From Prevotella sp. (GTDB lineage: Bacteria; Bacteroidota; Bacteroidia; Bacteroidales; Bacteroidaceae): a stretch of 7,799 bases of DNA. A model generated the notes under the pieces. The model was not told the origin of the DNA. It ran no database searches and worked only from the letters and a program-made list of their open reading frames with translations. Each line of letters begins with the position of its first letter. Position 1 is the first letter of the stretch. Both the position numbers and the translations under genes were made by a program. Below are positions 5,601 to 7,799 of the stretch, one piece after another. The stretch lies in NCBI GenBank assembly GCA_017442765.1, contig JAFRZC010000093.1, positions 1 through 7,799 on the forward strand, written 5' to 3'.

Positions 5601-5830
5601 CATCGTCTTTCAAAGGGAAACGGGGCCTGGAAACAGAAAGGGTCAGGCCGCAGCCGAGGAGAGAAAAACGAAACAGCACCGGCAGTGAGTCAACAGGATG
5701 CGCGCGACCTCGCGACACCGCCCCAACAGCTCCAGTCATGCTCCCGCCTCACCCCGGAAACAGCCAAGCCCCGGTTCCTGCGAAAGCTACAAGTCAACAA
5801 GTTTTTACAAACCCCTAAATTCTTTAAACC
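5601..5830 (+). other. Long GC-rich 5' leader of the DUF6266 gene, with hairpin
   Basis: This stretch changes from the AT-rich gap to about 55% G+C right at the proposed start site. It has a 6-bp stem, GGCCTG (5624-5629) pairing with CAGGCC (5644-5649), close to the 5' end, and a CGCG/CGCG mini-stem at 5703-5706 and 5711-5714. The last 30 bases before the ATG are AT-rich and unstructured (tttttacaaa, then aattctttaa), as usual for leaderless-SD Bacteroidetes genes. No convincing coding frame or known riboswitch core was recognised. Confidence 0.4.
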
Positions 5831-6466
5831 ATGGGAAAAATCAAGCAAGGCATCCTCGGAGGTTTCTCCGGCAAAGTCGGACCCGTCGTCGGCTCCTCTT
5901 GGAAAGGTAAGGCTGTCATGAAGGCCGCCCCCCTCAGCTACAACGACCGCAACTCGCTCGCACAGCAGCAGCAACGTCTGAAGTTCACCATCGTCAACAA
6001 ATTCGTCGCCAAGGCTCTCGGCTTCATCTCCGAAGGCTTCCGCAAACGCGCCGTGGGCATCACCGCCCCTAACGCCGCCGTCGCCGCCAACCTCGACGAC
6101 GCCATCACAGGCACCTGGCCCGACTACCAGCTCGACTACTCCAAGACGCTCGTCTCCAACGGTCCCGTCGACCTACCCTACTCGCCTTCTGCCTCCAACG
6201 ACAACACCACACTCTCCCTCACCTGGGCCGACAACTCGGGCATGGGCAACGCCCTCGCCGACGACAAGGTCATGATCCTCGCCTACAACGGCACCAAGCA
6301 GCAGGCGGTCTACAACACCACGCTGGCAGAACGTAGCGAACGCAACGCCTCCTTCACACTCCCCACAGCCTGGACCGGAGACACCGTTGAAATCTGGATC
6401 GCCATGCAGCGCCAAAAGGACAACGAGACAAGCCCCTCCTCGCACATCGCCACCATCACCCTCTGA
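5831..6466 (+). CDS. DUF6266 family protein
   Basis: A 211-aa protein. The N-terminus, MGKIKQGILGGFSGKVGPVVG followed by SSWKGKAVM, is the hallmark of DUF6266, a family of unknown function common in Bacteroidetes. Residues 38-75 are helical and basic (NSLAQQQQRLKFTIVNKFVA). Residues about 125-211 alternate strands (TTLSLTWADNSGM, DKVMILAYN, TVEIWIAMQ, IATITL) and look like a beta sandwich of the Ig/fibronectin type III kind. There is no signal peptide or lipobox and no membrane segment. Codons end in C to a striking degree (GCC, AAC, CTC, ACC), unlike the gap before it, which suggests high expression. The start at 5831 is fixed by the conserved N-terminus. A strong terminator follows 28 bases after the stop. 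Its function is not known. Confidence 0.85.
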   Translation: MGKIKQGILGGFSGKVGPVVGSSWKGKAVMKAAPLSYNDRNSLAQQQQRLKFTIVNKFVAKALGFISEGFRKRAVGITAPNAAVAANLDDAITGTWPDYQLDYSKTLVSNGPVDLPYSPSASNDNTTLSLTWADNSGMGNALADDKVMILAYNGTKQQAVYNTTLAERSERNASFTLPTAWTGDTVEIWIAMQRQKDNETSPSSHIATITL

Positions 6467-6494
6467 CGGCGACTACACATCAACCTCTAACACT

Positions 6495-6526
6495 CTCGCC
6501 AGAAGCAATTCTGGCGAGTTTTTTTT
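6495..6526 (+). terminator. Strong rho-independent terminator after the DUF6266 gene
   Basis: CTCGCCAGAA (6495-6504) pairs perfectly with TTCTGGCGAG (6509-6518) across the tetraloop GCAA, a GNRA type. Eight T residues (6519-6526) follow. It ends transcription of the gene before the next one begins at 6572. Confidence 0.93.
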
Positions 6527-6571
6527 GCTGACAACATTTCATCATCCACAAAACCAGTAACCACCGTATCC

Positions 6572-7096
6572 ATGAAACCTAGCAACAACCTCTTAGCCAT
6601 TGTCCGTGCCTACGACCTTATGACCCCTCCTGCCAAGACCAATGAGGAATTCCGCCTCCAAAGCCAGCTCTTCCTCAACGACATCATGCCATACATCAAA
6701 GCGATAAACCCACTTTTCCAAAGCGGAAAGAGAAACCCTCAGCAAGAGCAATGCCAATTCGATGCGTTGCTCAGCGTGGCTTTCGACATCGGACTCGACC
6801 TCTTCTTCGACAGTCCGCTCGCCGCCATCACCCCCACCACGGCAAGCAAAAAAAAGCTGCGAGAAGCCTTCCTGTCCACACCAGCTTTCGACGACAGACT
6901 CCGACCCGAACTCATGTGCCAGATGAAGCTCTACAAGATGCCTCCTCTCTCACGCCGCGAGATAGAGTTCAGGCTCTTCATCGGCGCACCCACGTTCACA
7001 ATCTGCCGCCGTCTGGACCCCTCAGGCAGCAAAGCCATTGTCTACGCGCCCTCAGTGATGCACCCCCTGCTGCAGTTCCTCTGCCGAACAAGGTAA
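6572..7096 (+). CDS. Phage-lysozyme-like (GH24 fold) protein lacking the catalytic N-terminus
   Basis: A 174-aa protein. Residues 62-74 (QFDALLSVAFDIG) match the 'QFDALVSFAFNVG' helix of phage lysozymes and endolysins. The following FFDSPLAAI corresponds to their 'F-x-SSTLL', and LSRREIEFRLF (126-136) to 'LVRRREAE-x-ALF'. Residues 33-50 (LFLNDIMPYIKAINPLFQ) fit the helix before. The N-terminal part that would carry the catalytic E-x8-D/C-x5-T and the 'TIGYGHT' strands is replaced by a 30-residue helix (LLAIVRAYDLMTPP) with none of these residues. No signal peptide or membrane segment is present. It is therefore probably not a hydrolase; a binding or structural role is possible but unproven. 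No -7 box is seen between the terminator and ATG 6572, so how it is transcribed is unclear. Confidence 0.55.
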   Translation: MKPSNNLLAIVRAYDLMTPPAKTNEEFRLQSQLFLNDIMPYIKAINPLFQSGKRNPQQEQCQFDALLSVAFDIGLDLFFDSPLAAITPTTASKKKLREAFLSTPAFDDRLRPELMCQMKLYKMPPLSRREIEFRLFIGAPTFTICRRLDPSGSKAIVYAPSVMHPLLQFLCRTR

Positions 7097-7298
7097 CCGC
7101 GAGGTAAATGAAATGGCACCAATAAGCAATAATTTAAGGCGAATTCTAAAAAAAACTTTTTTCACCGTATGGTGCAAGATCTGGTAGAACGCACATGAAT
7201 AATTCGCGCGTTTAAAACTATCTACAAGATTTACAAGATTTAGCCCAGCGCAGCGAGCAGGGAAAGATGTAATATGCAGAGAACACCATGGACTCGCA
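7097..7298. other. Intergenic stretch with small repeats, no gene seen
   Basis: I see no coding frame or RNA gene here. It holds an A7/T6 run (about 7148-7162), a CACC-GTAT-GGTG hairpin (7163-7174) that could mark the end of the preceding transcript, and a 7-bp inverted repeat GCGAATT (7139-7145) / AATTCGC (7201-7207). Confidence 0.4.
7223..7240. repeat. Two-copy tandem repeat TACAAGATT
   Basis: TACAAGATT occurs twice head to tail (7223-7231 and 7232-7240), followed by TAG. Only two copies are present and there are no spacers. Confidence 0.6.
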
Positions 7299-7299
7299 T

Positions 7300-7330
7300 T
7301 TTGCCATATGGCGAAAATGTCGTATTTTTG
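7300..7330 (+). promoter_or_regulatory. Promoter of the restriction-modification gene
   Basis: TTTG at 7300-7303 and TATTTTTG at 7323-7330 are separated by 19 bases, a textbook Bacteroidetes -33/-7 pair. Transcription should start near 7337, giving a leader of only about 16 nt to ATG 7353, with no Shine-Dalgarno site. Confidence 0.8.
7303..7312. promoter_or_regulatory. 10-bp palindrome overlapping the -33 box (candidate operator)
   Basis: GCCATATGGC is a perfect palindrome that starts on the last base of the -33 TTTG and fills half of the promoter spacer. It is flanked by TTTT on the left and, after one extra G, AAAA on the right. A bound repressor or control protein would block polymerase. 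An NdeI site (CATATG) is contained by chance. Confidence 0.45.
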
Positions 7331-7352
7331 CATTCCGAAATCAGACTGACAA

Positions 7353-7799
7353 ATGACTACCGACAGACAACAGGCTGCTGCCGCAAGTGAGTTCTCACAG
7401 CGTTGGAGCGGCAAAGGATATGAGAAGGGCGACACCCAGAAATTCTGGCTCGAGCTGCTACAGAAAGTGTATGGGGTGGATGACCCATACAGTTTCGTTG
7501 AGTTCGAAGACAAGGTGATGGTTGACAGCACCAACTTTATGGACGTCTACCTCCCCTCCACACGCGTGCTGATAGAGCAGAAAAGCATCGACAAAGACCT
7601 TGGCGCCCCCATCCACCAGAGCGACGGCGCGATGCTCAACCCCTTCCAGCAGGCGAAGAAGTACATCGTCGGATTGCCGCTGAGCCGCCACCCCCGTTGG
7701 GTGGTGACCTGCAATTTCCGCGAGTTCTGGGTGTACGACATGGAGCAACCCAATGGCGAGCCGCAAAAGGTACAGCTCGCCAATCTTGCAAAGGAATAC
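7353..7799 (+). CDS. Type IIG (MmeI-like) restriction-modification enzyme, N-terminal 149 aa, runs off the window end
   Basis: The frame starts at ATG 7353 and is open to the last base (149 codons). The opening, RWSGKGYEKGDTQKFWLELL (17-36), is typical of the N-terminal part of large Eco57I/MmeI-type single-chain enzymes, which cut DNA with an N-terminal nuclease and methylate it with a C-terminal N6-adenine methylase. The nuclease core is visible: D64 followed by E75-Q-K77 (D-x10-E-x-K, close to MmeI's D70-x9-E80-x-K82), so the PD-(D/E)xK active site looks intact. NPFQQAKKYIVGLP (96-109) and WVVTCNFREFWVYD (116-129) are further conserved strands and helices. Methylase motifs and the target recognition domain would lie beyond the window, so a complete enzyme is not proven. 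It acts in defence against foreign DNA. Confidence 0.85.
   Translation, partial: MTTDRQQAAAASEFSQRWSGKGYEKGDTQKFWLELLQKVYGVDDPYSFVEFEDKVMVDSTNFMDVYLPSTRVLIEQKSIDKDLGAPIHQSDGAMLNPFQQAKKYIVGLPLSRHPRWVVTCNFREFWVYDMEQPNGEPQKVQLANLAKEY

Noticed and set aside
5356..5739. 127-aa minus-strand frame in the divergent gap
   Set aside because: No family pattern, crosses both the AT-rich gap and the GC-rich leader, and runs through the proposed plus-strand promoter.
5698..5910. Small plus-strand frame overlapping the start of the DUF6266 gene (possible upstream ORF)
   Set aside because: Arg/Ser/Pro-rich composition, no ribosome site and a very different frame; looks like chance in GC-rich DNA.
7223..7240. 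Tandem TACAAGATT units considered as CRISPR repeats
   Set aside because: Only two 9-bp units with no spacers and no cas genes.
7097..7352. Search for a tRNA or small RNA gene in the intergenic region
   Set aside because: No cloverleaf, anticodon arm or CCA pattern seen; only short repeats and the promoter.
7052..7534. 160-aa minus-strand frame at the end of the lysozyme-like gene
   Set aside because: Crosses a promoter, and the complement of the restriction-enzyme gene explains its right half; no domain pattern.
7458..7783. Minus-strand frames opposite the restriction enzyme gene
   Set aside because: Shadows of the clear MmeI-like coding frame on the plus strand.

Overview
The window looks like a chromosomal stretch from an anaerobic Bacteroidales-type bacterium (Bacteroides, Prevotella or a relative). 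This rests on three things: perfect TAnnTTTG -7 promoter boxes, few Shine-Dalgarno sites, and a gene set (DUF6266, DUF362 lipoprotein, Isf-type flavoproteins, CsaA-like protein) that I associate with that order. No rRNA or tRNA gene is present to confirm it.

Region 1 (1-4963, minus strand) is one tightly packed operon of ten genes, read from right to left, with gaps of 3-26 bases or short overlaps. In transcription order it encodes a YjdI-type mono-cluster 4Fe-4S protein, a zinc-ribbon Nudix hydrolase, two paralogous left-handed beta-helix acetyltransferases, a DUF362 lipoprotein, an Isf-type flavodoxin-fold protein, a very short lipoprotein whose mature part resembles the start of an antibiotic-biosynthesis-monooxygenase (ABM) protein, a CsaA-like tRNA-binding-fold protein, a metallo-beta-lactamase-fold hydrolase, and a second Isf-type flavoprotein cut by the window edge. 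The shared theme is redox and small-molecule detoxification (FeS, flavin, NADH-type Nudix, ABM), but no single pathway can be named.

Region 2 (4964-5830) is a long AT-rich divergent gap. It carries the likely operon promoter on the minus strand. It also holds a broken transposase-like reading frame bracketed by 9-bp inverted repeats (5062-5070 and 5400-5408), possibly a MITE-like IS remnant. A plus-strand promoter near 5593 is followed by a GC-rich leader of about 225 nt that contains a hairpin.

Region 3 (5831-7096, plus strand) holds a DUF6266 protein gene closed by a very strong intrinsic terminator. Next comes a small protein that keeps the C-terminal half of a phage-type (GH24) lysozyme but has no recognisable catalytic N-terminus.

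Region 4 (7097-7799) has a 256-nt intergenic stretch with a 9-bp tandem repeat and an excellent Bacteroidetes promoter whose -33 box overlaps a perfect 10-bp palindrome. It drives the start of a type IIG/MmeI-like restriction-modification enzyme that runs off the window end. Regions 2-4 therefore look like accessory DNA next to a housekeeping-style operon.
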